Positions 24,152 through 37,165 of a DNA stretch of 64,000 bases are shown one piece after another. Where the stretch lies: the NCBI RefSeq assembly GCF_023159225.1, contig NC_063166.1, forward strand, positions 76,448,575 to 76,512,574, in the 5' to 3' direction. Each line of letters begins with the position of its first letter. Within the stretch, counting starts at the first letter, position 1. Both the position numbers and the translations under genes were made by a program. The DNA comes from Perognathus longimembris pacificus. Lineage: Eukaryota > Chordata > Mammalia > Rodentia > Heteromyidae. Under the pieces are notes generated by a model that had not been told where the DNA came from, ran no database searches, and saw only the letters and a list, made by a program, of their open reading frames with translations.

Positions 24152-24800
24152 TTGACTAGTGGGTGTGGCCCCAGCAAGGGTTTTGACCCCTCCCGATTTC
24201 TATTGCTTAGGCAAGAAGCTTCATTAAGACATCAGATACCTTGCAACAAGGAAGGTAGCATTAGTATCCCTTTCATTTCAGGCAGCATTTAAGGCCAAAT
24301 AAGTAATTATCTGAGAAGAAAGAAAAGGGGTTGGCTTGGCAGGCACCATTTTTCAAGACAACTGTGTAAGCCCTGAATATTGCGAAGGTTTCCAGCCAGG
24401 CAGAAAAAGGGCAGCAAGTGTCAATCACAAAAGGGCCATGTACAGCCAGAGCTGAAACAGGAGACATAGAGTCTTAGCTAAGACTGTGCAATATATCCCT
24501 AGTTCTCACGGAACATTCCTGGACTCTCCAGGATTGTGAAACTCCTTACTGGTTGCTTAATGCATATCCATTCTCAAAAGTACATATGATACATCGCTGA
24601 CCCAACAGATATTTATTTCCCTCCCCAAATGGCACCGTTACATCCCAGTGACTGAAACATGGGAAGAACTCCCTAAGCCAATGAGAGACACACAAGGAAG
24701 AGTCTTCAGCACTTCTCTCTGGAGCTCAGTTTCGCACCTGTAAAATGGAATGATACAGTCAGCCCTTCTCATACAGTTATGATATAAAGAGTGTGAATAG

Positions 24801-25004
24801 GGCTGGGGATATAGCCTAGTGGCAAGAGTGCCTGCCTCGGATACACGAGGCCCTAGGTTCGATTCCCCAGCACCACATATACGGAAAACGGCCAGAAGCG
24901 GCGCTGTGGCTCAAGTGGCAGAGTGCTAGCCTTGAGCGGGAAGAAGCCAGGGACAGTGCTCAGGCCCTGAGTCCAAGGCCCAGGACTGGCCAAAAAAAAA
25001 AAAA
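24801..25004 (+). repeat. Dimeric ID-like SINE
   Basis: A nearly intact dimer (ggctggggatatagcctagt to caaggcccaggactggcc) with a pure A tail. A target duplication of the AGAGTGTGAATAG type flanks it (about 24788-24800 and 25007-25019), so it is young. Confidence 0.93.
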
Positions 25005-28000
25005 AAAGAGTGTGAATAGACCCCAAGGAGAATAAATGCACCCTTACTACTAAAGAAAATGGAAATATTTCTGAGATTAAGGGGGAAACTACTCACCAGC
25101 CACTGTGATCAACATTGATGTAGGGTGTGATGTTAGGGGTATAACATGGAGACAGTGGTGGAATGCTTCCCAGTCCCTAAATTCTCTACAGATATCAGAT
25201 AAGACCAAAAACTTAATGGCTGCCATATATTCAAACCGTTGTATGTGCTACCTAGTCTACACAGTTTGCTTCTCATTCCTGGAGAACAATCATTCTTTCT
25301 CGAACCCAAACCCCTCTAACTGCAAAGTCTAAGCTCTTTCTTGTCTCACTACCACGTGACCTCTTGAGGCTTTGCATTCTGCCATTCACTCAGCAAAATG
25401 CAGGTTTGTGGAAATTCACATATGAAAGTCGTAATGATGGTTCCATCTGAACTCATTTGGTATTCTCCAATCAGTCAGCTGGCAGCAGATGCCTGCACAA
25501 AGAAATCATTCAATGGCTTGGATTTATGTAGGGAAGGCAAAGGGTGAGAATGAATAGACAATGGGTAACTATCGTGAAAGTCATGTATTCCCTCCTAGCT
25601 GAAGAACCATCCAGTAGGGGAGGTATGAGAGGAAGGGAAGGGTCTGGCTTCCACCATGGCAAAGCACTGTCAGGCTGTGTCCTCATTTCTTCTCTCCAGG
25701 GGTTAGTTTGATTTTGCCCACCCAGTTCCTGAGCTTCCCAAGCACTGCTTTATCCTAGCCTTTTCAATGCCAAAAGAGTGTCTGGCATCTTCTAAATATT
25801 TATTTCTAAAAGAGGGGTAAAAGGAGCATGCTATAGCTAGTGCTTGGTATGTGGTTAATGACCGATGAATGATTGATTAATGATGGAGTAAAAGGCAGTG
25901 CTTTCTCTTCAGAACAGAACCCAGCGATCAACTAGAAATTTCTTCAGTGAGGATAATGATGAATTTCTATTCTTGACACTAAATCTTTAAGATTACAGAG
26001 TATCTCAGAGGTCCTCAGTGGACCAAATCCAGCAGGTTACTTATCTACATACATGAAGTTGTATTGGAACATATCACATGTGTCCATTCATTTCTCCATT
26101 GTCTTTGGCTGGTTTGCCACTACAATAGCAGAATGGAATAGTCACAGCAGAGACCTGAAGTATTCACTACAAAGCCTGAAATATTTTCTGTACAGTCCTT
26201 TACATAAAATATTTGCTGGTCTCTGATCTGGGGCAAACCCCCAGTTTTACAATAAAAGAGACTGAGTCCCTCAGAGAAGGTAGGGGTCCAAAGTTATATT
26301 ATGTGTTAATTATACATGACAAGACTGAACTTTTCTCAGACAGGTGAGTCACATGACAGGTTTTGATACTCAGAACCTGTTCAGCAGTGGACATCCGCTC
26401 CAAGCCGGATCTTAACCTGAGACTGACTCATTAAATCTACTCCATATGTGCTCTACTGCCTTCTACTAAGTCCTATAAATTAATACGCTCATGCATGCAC
26501 AAATTACTTAATAATTCCTTGCCACATGCCAAGGCATTGTGTTAGGCACTGAGTGTACAACAAATAAGATGCACAGAGCCAATACTGCATGGTTGGTATA
26601 AAAAACAAAAAGCAGATTTACTTAACTCTGAGTAGTAAGAAAATCACTGAAACTTTCTGATCTTCAGCTGCCTCCTCTGCAAATGAAAGCCTTGCTTCTC
26701 TTATATCATACTCTTGGGGGGAGGAGTGTTTGCCAAGCATTCAGCATAGTGTCTGGTCCTGTCAACCCAATCAACATTGTTTTTACTGCAAACACTTCCA
26801 TCCCAAAGGAATAACACTTTCTATATGTTAATATAGAAATATTTTCAATGGAAGTCCTAAAATGAATACTTATTGTCCCTAGTTTGGAGTAAACCTAAAT
26901 CCCTTCTCTCCATATTATTGAATAATACATAGAACCCATTTTGGCTATGTTCTGGGTATAAACTCATCCTAAATCTATCCTCTCAATGCTTAAAATCTTA
27001 GCAAAATGATTAGGAGTTGCTAGGTAAAGTGACTAGATAGGAATTCAAGAAATACCCTAGACAGGAACTATTACTTTCAGTTTTCTTAATCTCCAATAGG
27101 CAAGAAGAGTATACACTGAGTAACAGCTTCCTCCATTCAGGGTGTGTGTTTTCCTTTTAATTCTGCTGAAATATCTTTTAGATAACTGTGATTTGGAGGG
27201 AGTCTCCTAGTTTCCATAGTTCCTTAGGCATACTATTTCCCTGCAAGTTAAGCTTATTCTACATTTAAAGAACAGGAACAGCAAATCCTTGGCCCATACT
27301 TTGACTGTCTAAGGATCAACAGATGTCCTGGTTTCTGAAAAACTATAGAAAGATTACTGATGGGGAAGGGGTATTCTTAGGACTAGTGTTCATTTAGTTT
27401 ATTTTTCTTCGAATAGTTGACTTTAGCACTTGATGTCTTCAAAAGCCATTTTCTTTAGGATTTACAGCACTGGGCAAAGGAAAAAAGAACAAATAATAAC
27501 TCTATAAGGAGTAGTTTGCAAAGTAGAGCCAATCTAAAAGAGGATTGCATAAGACACGATGGAATGGCCCTTTTTGCTGTTACAGAACTAATGTTGAAAT
27601 AAAAAGCAAACAGCATGGCAGAATCCAAAAATCAGTTCAACCAACATCCACCCCAACTACCTTTTAGGGTACCTTTCATGTCACAGATGCTACAATCTTG
27701 AAGCTACATTTTTCTAGATCCTCTCTGAAGCTCTGAAACTGGGGAGGGGGAGAGGCTGTGACTTAGATTTTACTATCCAGATGCATTCTCACAGTACTGA
27801 ACCAAGACAGAGTGAGAAGGGAAACACAGCTCAGGCACTGGATTTTCTGGTATATCCCATGGCAAGGGCAGGATCTCCAGGTGGATCTCTAGATAGTAAT
27901 TTCTTGAATTACCACCAAGGCAAATGTGATCATGGGGTGAGAATATGGAGGTGGATGTCCAACATTCCATTTGCAGTTTCTTCCCCAGCACTTTGAGTCA

Positions 28001-28850
28001 TTTTATAGTATATCTAATCCAAGTAATAAATCACCTTTTATTTAAGGCAACCATAGTGGTTCCTAGTTTTGCAACTGGCCCTTAGCCAATATAGATACTA
28101 AAAGAGGTGTAGATATTTGCTTAAAGTCAATCTGCTAGTTGATGGGAGAGCTGATGTTCAAAGCCACATATGAGATCACTTGCTCCTACCCACCTCATCA
28201 GCCCCTCACTGCGAGGACCCTGATCGCAGAGAACAGAGTTAAGAGAAATTCTTGGTGAACCCTTATAGGGCCTTGTTTTAATTGCCTCCTTTTTGTATCA
28301 TACATGAAGGAAGAATTTCCACTGTGGAGTTAGTAGCCTGGCTTTTGACACCCAACATGGCACAGACCAATAACCATTTGTCAGTTGCATTTGCTCACAG
28401 CCTGCAAGAGGATGTTAGTGCCAAACACCGCGGTGTAGGGGTTGCACTCAGGAATAGAGTGAGCCCACTGAGGCCTGTGTGAGGCAGGACTGGCTGTGTC
28501 AAGAGGGGGAGGGTTCTCTGGTTCCCACAGGATTGGGATGACTCGATGGAATAATTCCATCAGGTGACAACTAAACCCTACTACTCAGGGATAAGCAGAA
28601 AGTGGGCCTGGTCCCTTGATGAAGGAGGTTGTTTTGATAAGGGACTTCATCTGTGGAAACTAAGTGGGGAGAGAAAATTAAGATTAGAATAATTCACATC
28701 CTTCTGAATTGATTTTCATCAAATGCCAAGGTATTGCATGATGTTGAACCTTAATTTTAGGTCTTGCACCATAGCACATTGGGAAAAATTGTGAAGGGGA
28801 TGGAAGAAAGTGTTGAAGGTAGAAATATTGGGAAGATACCCCTTGCCCTC

Positions 28851-28851
<1 letters not shown>

Positions 28852-28900
<49 letters not shown>
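28852..28900. repeat. (CA)n microsatellite
   Basis: About 24 CA units in unique intergenic DNA. No SINE is recognisable beside it. Confidence 0.95.
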
Positions 28901-28902
<2 letters not shown>

Positions 28903-30399
28903 TGAAACAGGTAGATGATTTCTTATTGATGGCCAGGTACTTGAGGTGGTAGTCTTAAGCAAGTTAACTCAAGGCCATTTACAATGGAAACACAGACCTT
29001 TCCTTACAAGCCCTTGCCATACCAGAAGTTGCCTTTAGCAATGGCCTTTCTTTTCCCTGTTCTTTTGGCTTGGCATTATAAAATTATATGTAGTATTTCC
29101 AGGCCTTCAGCACATGCCATAGGCCATCCTGTTGCTATGCTTTTGTTCTGCCTTCCCGATGGACCAGGATAGCCTTAAGGATTACTTTCAGAAAAAAATC
29201 ACCTTTTGGCCATTGTTGAATTTCCCTGCCAATACTTCCAAGCAGTGCAATGGAATTAGAACCAAAGCCAAGTATCTTGAAATATAGATGTTAAATTATT
29301 TCTTCTTCTCCACCTTTGATGTATGCTTTTGATGGAATCATTCACATCTTTCTTTAATTTGGGGGGGGTGGATTTTCCCCATTCCTTCTTTAAATATCCT
29401 CTCTTGCTCTTTTCTCTCTTTCTGAAACTCCAGATGGGTGGATTACATTCTCTGATTTTCCATTTCCATCTGCTCCTAATTCATAGCCACTTGGTTTTAT
29501 TTTATAACCTCAATGTTCTCTTTTTATGGCTGTTATAACTTCTATCCCCATAAGGGTCTTAACATTTGTATTTCAAAGTGATTTGAAGGGGGGTGGGGGA
29601 ATTGAGCTATTTGCATCTTGTCTTAAATGAACTGATCTCCTAATTATTAACTTTGTTGGCTCTTGCTTCAAAGGGTTCTTCACCAAAATGTCTTCTAAAA
29701 GACTGGAGCCTCCGACCACAATACTATTATTTTTCTCTCTATTGGTCAAACACGAAATTAAGTTAGTAGAGCACAGCAATTAAGCAAGTTATACCAGGAT
29801 CAGAGTAGTGTATATTTCTCGGAAACATAAATCTTGCATGTTGCAACATATAGGCCCTGAACTGAGGGCAAACTACCCATGAGAATTTTCTCCCTGGGCA
29901 GACCTCAGTGCCAGCTGGGTGTTTTATTTAGCATGCAGAACAGGGAAAGAGTTGCCAATGGAACTTGCCTGGGAGGAGAGCAATGGCATTAAAATAAGTT
30001 TCCCACAGCCAATCATTGGTATATCAAGAGAGGCTGGATTCAAGGTACATTATATGCATGTGTGGAAATGTTCTAAAGAAGCTTCTCACTGTGTACAATT
30101 AACATAGGTTAATAAAAAAAGAGAGATTAAGAAAGGCCATAGAACACCACCCTTCTTAAAAATAAAGTTACAAGGAAAACACTGTACATTCCTTCCAGCC
30201 ATTACTTCCTTTCCCATAGGAGTTGATATCTCTTGCAATTGGAGGAAAATAAAAATGAGTTTCTCAAACATAGAACTGGACCTAATGCAGTGATAATGAA
30301 TCGTGTTTGGGGACTACAATTTAAGGGCAGGAGGAAACCCCTTTTGCTTGATCTCTAGATGTCTTGATTTTCTAAACCCCTCAGCCTCATGGCTAGTAT

Positions 30400-31005
30400 T
30401 TTTTAAATTTTATTTTATTGTCTTTAAGAAGTTTTAGAGAGGGTGTCGATTCAACATGTCAGTCTGTGAGTAGAAAGCCACTTGATCAATGTCACCCTTC
30501 CCATGATTGTCCCCTAGTTTTCCTAGTTCAATTTTCATATATACACATTGCATATAACGGCTACATTCTCCCACCCTTCCTCCCTTTATTGTCTACCTAC
30601 CCCCTACCCTTAACCTGGGCCTCAAGTACCAGGTTCCTGGTATATGATTTGTTCAATTGTAAGTCAGTGGCTCAAAGTAGTTGCACCACTAGAATTCTCC
30701 TCTGCATATATCATACTTTAGTTAATACGTGTGTATACGTCTGCATATGACCCTCTATATGCTTTCATATATATATGTATAAATTTGATCTAACTTATAC
30801 ATATGAGAGAAAATGTGTGGCCTTTATCTCTCTGAGCCTGAATCATTTCACTTAACATGATTTTTTCAAGTCCATTCATTTCTCTGAAAATACATGCTAT
30901 CAGTCTTTCTGATGAATGTGTAAGATTCCATTATGTGTGTGTATGTATATTTTCTTAATCCATTCATTCATTGAGAGACATCTGGGCTGTTTCCATAACT
31001 TGGTT
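30400..31005 (-). mobile_element. L1 3' part, antisense, left of the solo LTR
   Basis: It contains the antisense L1 3'-end wording (cttgatcaatgtcaccctt) and further antisense L1-like sequence up to 'ggctgtttccataacttggt'. The L1 resumes after the LTR with 'atggtgaatagtgcagccat', a typical antisense L1 stretch. Confidence 0.6.
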
Positions 31006-31617
31006 TGTAAAGCCAGAAGGATCAGAGTAACTCCATATTGTACTAAGACCCCATTCTGTATCTGACTGACCTTACTGTAAGTCCTACTCCCCCTACCCCT
31101 CGCTTCCCGGTAAAGATCATATCCAACTGTGAGTTGTAAGTGGAATTTTCAGTATCTAATCGTGAATGTGATTTCCAATATTTGTGAGAGGGATTTCCAG
31201 TATCCAACTGTGAGTACAATGTCCAGTGCCTAATTAAAACCCTGCAGCTGTGCACACATCTCCCTTGCTACAACCCCTATGGCTTAACCAATCGATTTTA
31301 AATGCATCAGTCCCTTAAACTGACCCTTTCCAGATTCCTTCCCGCCACCAAATGCGCCAAACATGCTTAAGAATTATTTTTTTAATTTTCCCGCGGTGTG
31401 TGTTGATTTGTTGGAAGATGCTATGATGTATGCTAAGTCCCTGCCTTCCCCAAAGAAGGTATAAAACAGCTGGGAGCCCGAGGCTCAGGGCCTCTTGGGT
31501 CACCAGCGTGCTGAGTGCGCGGAGGACCAAGCTAGCTCGAAATAAATGCCCCTTTTGCTGCTTGCATTGGTCTTGGTCTCTGGAGGTCTTTCGGGGGATC
31601 CGAACTCGAGCATTTCA
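31006..31617 (+). mobile_element. Solo LTR of a class I-type endogenous retrovirus (4-bp target duplication)
   Basis: The 612-bp element starts TGTAAAGCCAGAAGG and ends GAGCATTTCA, so it has TG...CA ends. It is flanked by GGTT on both sides (31002-31005 and 31618-31621). It reads rightwards: TATAAAA at 31460-31466, AATAAA at 31541-31546, then a U5-like end. The 4-bp duplication and the layout suit gammaretrovirus-like (ERV1) elements. There are no internal genes. It sits inside an older antisense L1. Confidence 0.88.
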
Positions 31618-32000
31618 GGTTATGGTGAATAGTGCAGCCATAAACATGTTTGTGCAAATGGCTTTAGTATCTGACTTATAATCTTTCAGATAAACATCAT
31701 GGCTAGAAAATAGACTCCCTTGATTTTGTTAGCTAAGCAAAACAGCCCCATTTCTCGTTCAGTGTTGTATTATTTTTACATGTATGCTTTTCTTTTTTTG
31801 TTTGCAGACTTCCTTAGAGTGGAAGACTTTTGTGTTTCTTCTGTGCCCATTCTCCCGGTGCATCTCTGCTTTGTAATTGCCTCCTTCTCCTCCCCAGTAC
31901 ACTCCAGGCCAGAAGCAGATCTTGCATCAAGAGCTTGGAGCCATTCCGACTCTCAGCTTACATTTAGTTCCTACACCGTAGTGTGATCACAGCAGAAGGG
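31618..32000 (-). mobile_element. L1 fragment, antisense, right of the solo LTR
   Basis: It continues the L1 broken by the LTR (gtgaatagtgcagccataaa). Homology to L1 fades after about 31720, so the right boundary is uncertain. Confidence 0.5.
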
Positions 32001-32162
32001 TTTTCAACCATTGCTCAGAGGAAGGCCACTCAGATGCTGAAAGAAAGGGCTTTGCCTGAATCACCTGTCATGGGCCCTGTTCTTTTCTTCCACACCCATC
32101 TTTAAAGTAGGATATAAATATGGAAAAAAATTCAAAATAATCATTATTAAAAGGACAAGAGT

Positions 32163-32400
32163 TGAGCTGGGCGCGGATGGCTCACGCCTATAATCCTGTA
32201 CTCAAGAGGCTGAGATCTGAGGCTCATGGTTCGAAGCCAGCCCAGACAGGAAAGTCTAAGAGACTCTTATCTCCAATAAACTACTCAGAAAAAGCCAAAA
32301 GTGTGCTGTGGCTCAAGTGATAATGTGCTAGTCTTGAACACAAAGGGGCTCAGGAACAGCACCCAAGGCCCTTACTTCAAGCCCCAGGACTAGCAAAAAA
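32163..32400 (+). repeat. B1-ID composite SINE
   Basis: It runs from 'gagctgggcgcggatggctc' to 'caagccccaggactagcaaa' with an A-rich tail. Confidence 0.88.
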
Positions 32401-32689
32401 CAAAAGGAAAAAACTCAAAAATTAAAACTAGACCCAAGGAAGTGGAAAAAAAAGGGAAAATCTGATCAGCAAGCTCTCCTCCCATTGCCTTCCCCACTCG
32501 GGCGTTGAGCTAGAAGAAACGGGAAACGAGAGGGCTCTCCTTTGAGAAGTTGAGAAATGACAAGCTTTATGAATGGGTAGTGAGACAGAAAATTAGAGGG
32601 TATGTCTGGTAAATGGAGGTCTTGTAACTTCCACCTATTTACCCTGGGTTGGGGATAGGCCTAGACCACATCTTTATATTTTAGAATAA

Positions 32690-32830
32690 TAACAAGACAC
32701 AAAGGGAAGCTGGGAAGAAGTAAGGGAAGGGGTGACATTGTCCAACAAAGAAATGTAGTTATTACTGGACTTATGAAATGGTAACCCTTCTGTACAACAC
32801 CTTAACAATAACAATAAAATTATATTTAAA
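32690..32830 (+). mobile_element. L1 3' end, sense
   Basis: The sequence 'aggggtgacattgtccaac', 'actggacttatgaaatggta', 'acccttctgtacaacacc' and an AATAAAAT-rich end form an L1 3' terminus. It is the sense partner of the antisense fragments at 4200, 17960 and 30400. Confidence 0.55.
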
Positions 32831-32839
32831 AAGTAACAG

Positions 32840-33424
32840 GACCCATCTTGGACTTATTTTGGGTACTAGATCCACTCTGCACCCATTGCCTTTAATAATT
32901 ACTGGTTATGATAGAACATAATCAAGTATATTAACTAGCTAGAAAATATAAAACACAAGAGAAAACTACCATTTGTCCCCAATCCCTGAATTTTAAGCAA
33001 AAGGTACTTTACTCTCCTCTTTACTACTTTTCCCTACTTGACCCTGTTTTATTAAAATAAATCTCTGTTAAACTTTCTGTAAAAGAACAAGGCTTAACAG
33101 AATGCTCAGGGCAGACTCGCCTTTTTGTGAAAACTTTCAAAATAATTTTTGTTGTAGATATCAAGTTCCTGGGAATTGTGTAGAAATTGGGAAGCTCACT
33201 TGAGGATATTTTCCCATCCTCTCTTACTGGGGAAAATCCCCTTTGGCTTTTTCCTTTCCCCAATAACAGCTTGACCTGATCTGGCTTCTAGAATCCAACT
33301 GAGGTTTCTCCATTCAGCCTCCACTATCTCCTTTAAAGTCTTGTTAACTCATTCAATCTCCCAAGAATGCTTATGGCCATGGCTGCTACTCAACACTGGA
33401 CATGCCATTTACGAATAAGACCAG
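32840..33424 (-). pseudogene. Degraded retroviral pol-like fragment
   Basis: Read on the minus strand, the part at about 33300-33420 gives a broken frame with integrase-like wording (WHVQC, then WEIE-stop-VNKTLKEI), similar in spacing to the end of a gammaretroviral integrase core. Frame breaks and an internal stop show it is dead. No LTRs are recognisable around it and the rest of the segment is unassigned. The call is tentative. Confidence 0.35.
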
Positions 33425-33658
33425 GGCACTGGTGACTCATGTCTGTGACCCTAGCTACTCAGAAGTCTGAGATCTGAGAATCTCAGTTTAGAGCCAGTCT
33501 GGTTAGGCAAGTCTGTGAGACTCTTATCTCCAATTACCCACCCAAAAGCAGGAAGTAGAGATGTGGCTCAAGTGATCAAGCACTAGCTTTGAGCACAAAA
33601 GCCCAGGGACAGAGCCCAAGCCCTAAGTTTAAGCCCCAGGCCTGGCACCAAATAAAGG
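33425..33658 (+). repeat. B1-ID composite SINE
   Basis: It runs from 'agggcactggtgactcatgt' to 'aagccccaggcctggcacca' and is followed directly by a purine simple repeat. Confidence 0.88.
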
Positions 33659-33737
33659 ACAGAAGGAAGGAAGGAAAGGAAGGGAGGGAGGAAAGGAAGG
33701 GAGGGAGGAAAGGAAGGGAGGGAGGGAGGGAGGGAAA
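33659..33737. repeat. Purine simple repeat (GGAA/GGGA)
   Basis: About 79 bases of GGAA and GGGA units forming the 3' tail of the SINE at 33425-33658. Confidence 0.92.
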
Positions 33738-34259
33738 GCAACAAATAGATGTAAACACATCTGTGAAATTGCACAAAGAAACAGAATATAGACTTGGAAA
33801 AACCCAACTCTGAAATTCATTTTCTGTGTGATCTTGGGGAAATCAGAAGACCTCTGTTATTTCGGTAACTTGTGTAAAGTACTCATAATCACTTATCCCT
33901 TATTTCGGGCTGCTGTGGGGAGTAAATGACAAGGTAGTCATGCAGTACCAACCGCAATGTGGGGCATGCCACTGAGTCTACAGCAGTATTTACCATCATT
34001 GTCGTAATGTACATCATTGTCGTTACGCCCACTGGAGATGCTCATCTTTCAGAGACCTTGCTCAAGCCAGTTGACCACCAGCCCAATATGGTCCTGTCCT
34101 CCTCCTCTACCTGAACCTGCGGTTCTCTCCTCACTGGCTGAGCACCTTGCCAGACAGCCTCTGCTCTCTATCTTTCCTGAAATCACCACTCAAAGACCTA
34201 ATCGTGACCTAATGGATGACCCCTCTTGGAGCCCCCGCGTATCCATCTGAACAGACTGA

Positions 34260-34395
34260 CTGGCCAAGTATGGTAGTACACACCTATAATCCCAGCACTT
34301 ACCAGGCTGAGGCAGTAGAAGTTCAAGCTTAAGGCCAGCCTGAGGTACATAATCAGACCCTGTCTCAAAAAAATTAAAAAAAAAAAAAAAAAAGG
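34260..34395 (+). repeat. B1 SINE
   Basis: It runs from 'ctggccaagtatggtagtac' through 'cctataatcccagcactta' and 'aggccagcctgaggtacat' to 'accctgtctcaaaaaaatt' with a poly(A) tail. It is an Alu/B1-type 7SL-derived SINE. Confidence 0.9.
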
Positions 34396-34857
34396 AAGGA
34401 CTTCTAGCACAGACATTTCTGGGTTCCAGGAAATACTGTGCTCTCTGGGCCACCCTAACCCAAGTCAGGACATAAAAGGTAACTTTAAATTTGCTTTTTT
34501 CTTTTGAAAACTCAATGACTTGTGACTTGAGCCCATGAATTAATTAGGAACAGGAGAAGGCCCAGCATGTCCTCCTCCACAGAGGGCTGCTGGTAGCCGC
34601 CACACCCCACCGGGGTTTCCTCACCTGTCATTCCTGATGGCACTTTTGATTTTTGTTCTACTGGTTCAATTTCCCGGAACATACTTCTATCTGGGTTAAT
34701 AAGGAAATGCCTCTCCTCAGAAAGGAAATTCTGCAGAGGGCCTTGAGGTCTCAGAGACCTGGAATTTAGAACAAAGGTCCTCCCGAGTAGCTAGGATTAC
34801 AGGTGTAAGCCACGGGCACCCAACCATACTTATTTATTTATTTATGTATTTATTTAT

Positions 34858-35053
34858 TGGCCAGTCCTGGGCCTTAAACTCAGGGCTTGAGCACTGTCCC
34901 TGGCTTCTTCTTGCTCAAGGCTAGCACTCTGCCACCTGAGTCACAGAGCCCCCTCTGGCCGTTTTCCATATATGTGGTGCTGGGGAATAGAACCCAGAGA
35001 TTCACATGTAGGAAGCAAGCACTCTTGCCACTAGGCCATATTCCCAGCCCCAT
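34858..35053 (-). repeat. Dimeric ID-like SINE, minus strand
   Basis: Reverse-complement ID dimer (ggccagtcctgggccttaaa to ggccatattcccagcccc). A TTTA repeat lies at its 3' end and a 'catacttatttatt' duplication flanks it. Confidence 0.88.
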
Positions 35054-36171
35054 ACTTATTTATTATAAGGGCTTTCTAATGCCATTATGATCTTCTCAGA
35101 AACGTCATTTTCACAACCCAAGTGGTGTTCCATCTAATGAGAATGTGTGTCTGCTCAGCCAGTCTCCCGCTGTTTAATGAATGGTTATGTTGTTTCCAGT
35201 ATTTAAAACACTCTTCCTTGTTTTATATAGTCTCATCTTATTTCCTGAGGCAGATGTTCAGGAGTGAAGTGATGTCATCAACAGATGTGAATTTCTCAGG
35301 TATTTTTTGCAACAATGTTTTCCAGGGAGGGAAAATGACCTAATTCTCACTCCCATCTAAATATTTGGAAGAGACTGAGCAACATTCTCAGTGACTAACT
35401 GGGTTTTTCATGTGCTTCAGTATCAGGAAGGGTAGGGGATGGGCTCCTGACCTCATAACTGAGGGCTGAGAATGCTGTCCCAGTACATACTCCCCACAAT
35501 AAATTACTAGATTACAGGAGGCACTTAGAGATCTCTCCAGCAACGGCAGAACATTGGGCTTGACTTAGATCTCTTCTAGTGGCACTCTTCCCCAAATGCT
35601 ATAGCTCCAGTCGAACCATGAGAAAACGTCAGGTGAGGTAAGCCCAGTACAGGAGTATCCTAGAAAACAACTTAATACTTCTCAAAAATAAAAACCCATT
35701 AATTAGGTCATTAGACAAAGAAAAAAGAAAAGGTTGGGGAAACTGAGGAAAAGCCTAAAGAGGCATCCGGAAAAGATGTGGTATTGTAGAGGCAGGAACA
35801 TTAGGTTAAAACTAAAATGACTGGAATCAGTTATGGACCTGATTTATAATAATGTATCGACATTTGGTTGTTGTGATACATGTTATGCTAATATCAAATA
35901 CATAACCGGAGGGTGAGGAACATACAGAAAATCTTTACAAGCTTCAGAAATTCTCTGTACAGTTAAGATTGGTTGTTGTTTGTTCTGTTATTGTATATGT
36001 TAACTGGACAAAATATGGGGTTTCGTCGTGACCTTTTCATGTATGTATATCATCATATTTTGCTCCCCTCTTTTTCCCCCTCTGGTGCCTCACCTCCTTC
36101 CCAAGAGACCTTTTCTACTTCCATGCCTCTTTTTCTAGTTGAAACTATACTTTTCACTTTTCTTTTTTGGC

Positions 36172-36413
36172 GTGGGTCCTGGGGCTTGAACTCAGGGCCT
36201 GGGTGCTGTCCCTGAGCTTTTGTGCTCAAAGCAAAAGTGCTCTACCACTGGACTCACAGCTTCACTTCCAGCTTTTTTTTTTCTTTTTTGGTAACTAATT
36301 GGAGATAAGAGACTCATGGACTTTCATGCCCCAGCTGGCTTTGAACCTCAATCCTCAGATCTCAGCCTCTTGAACAGCTAGGATTACAGGCGTGAGCCAT
36401 CAACATCCGGCTG
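36172..36413 (-). repeat. B1-ID composite SINE, minus strand
   Basis: It runs from 'gtcctggggcttgaactcag' to 'attacaggcgtgagccatca' on the + strand. Confidence 0.87.
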
Positions 36414-36892
36414 GAAGAGTGTTTTACATAGTGGAAACAGCATAACCATTCATTCAATGCTAAGAGACTGGCTACGCAAATGGTGGCATGCATTCTCATT
36501 GCTCCTCAGTCTTCTCTGATGATTCCTCTTCTCCTCCCAACCTCTGAATGCTGGGAAGCCAGGCTTGGGCTCTTGGTCTTCATCCTGACTCATTTCTTTC
36601 TCTTCTGCATTCATCCAGTCTTGCAGCTTGAAATGTCAGCTGCCTGCGGACAGCTCCCCGGTTCCTGTCTACAGTCTCTACTAACTTCAAACTCATGAAT
36701 CTGACTGACTTCCTGAGGTCTCAACTTGGATGCTCCATATATACCTCAAACTGAATAGATAGAAAAATGAATTCTCAATTTTACTTGCCAAATTTGCCTT
36801 ACCTATGCCATCTTGGTTGACGGCATTTTCCTTTCAGTCATTCAGACAAAAAAAAAAATCCTGACATCAGCTCTGGTCTATCATTTACTTGT

Positions 36893-36932
<40 letters not shown>

Positions 36933-36943
36933 ACGCACACATC
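36893..36943. repeat. (GT)n microsatellite
   Basis: About 20 GT units, then GCAC units, abutting the 3' end of the minus-strand SINE at 36944-37165. Confidence 0.93.
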
Positions 36944-37165
36944 TCCTGGGGCTTGAACTCAGGACTGAGCCCTATCCCTGAGCTCTTCTGTGTTCAAACC
37001 TAGTGCTCTACCACTTGAGCCACAGTTCTACTTCTGGTCTTTTGGTGGTTTTTTGGAGATAAGAGTCTCATGGACTTTACTGCCTAGACTGGCTTCAAAC
37101 CATGATCTTCAGATCTCAGCCTTCTGAGTAGCAAGGATTACAGGTGTGAGCCACCAGTACCTGGC
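36944..37165 (-). repeat. B1-ID composite SINE, minus strand
   Basis: It runs from 'ctcctggggcttgaactcag' to 'ggtgtgagccaccagtacct' on the + strand. Confidence 0.88.

Noticed and set aside
30418..30750. 110-codon + strand open frame
   Set aside because: It reads antisense L1 3'-end sequence and has no independent support.
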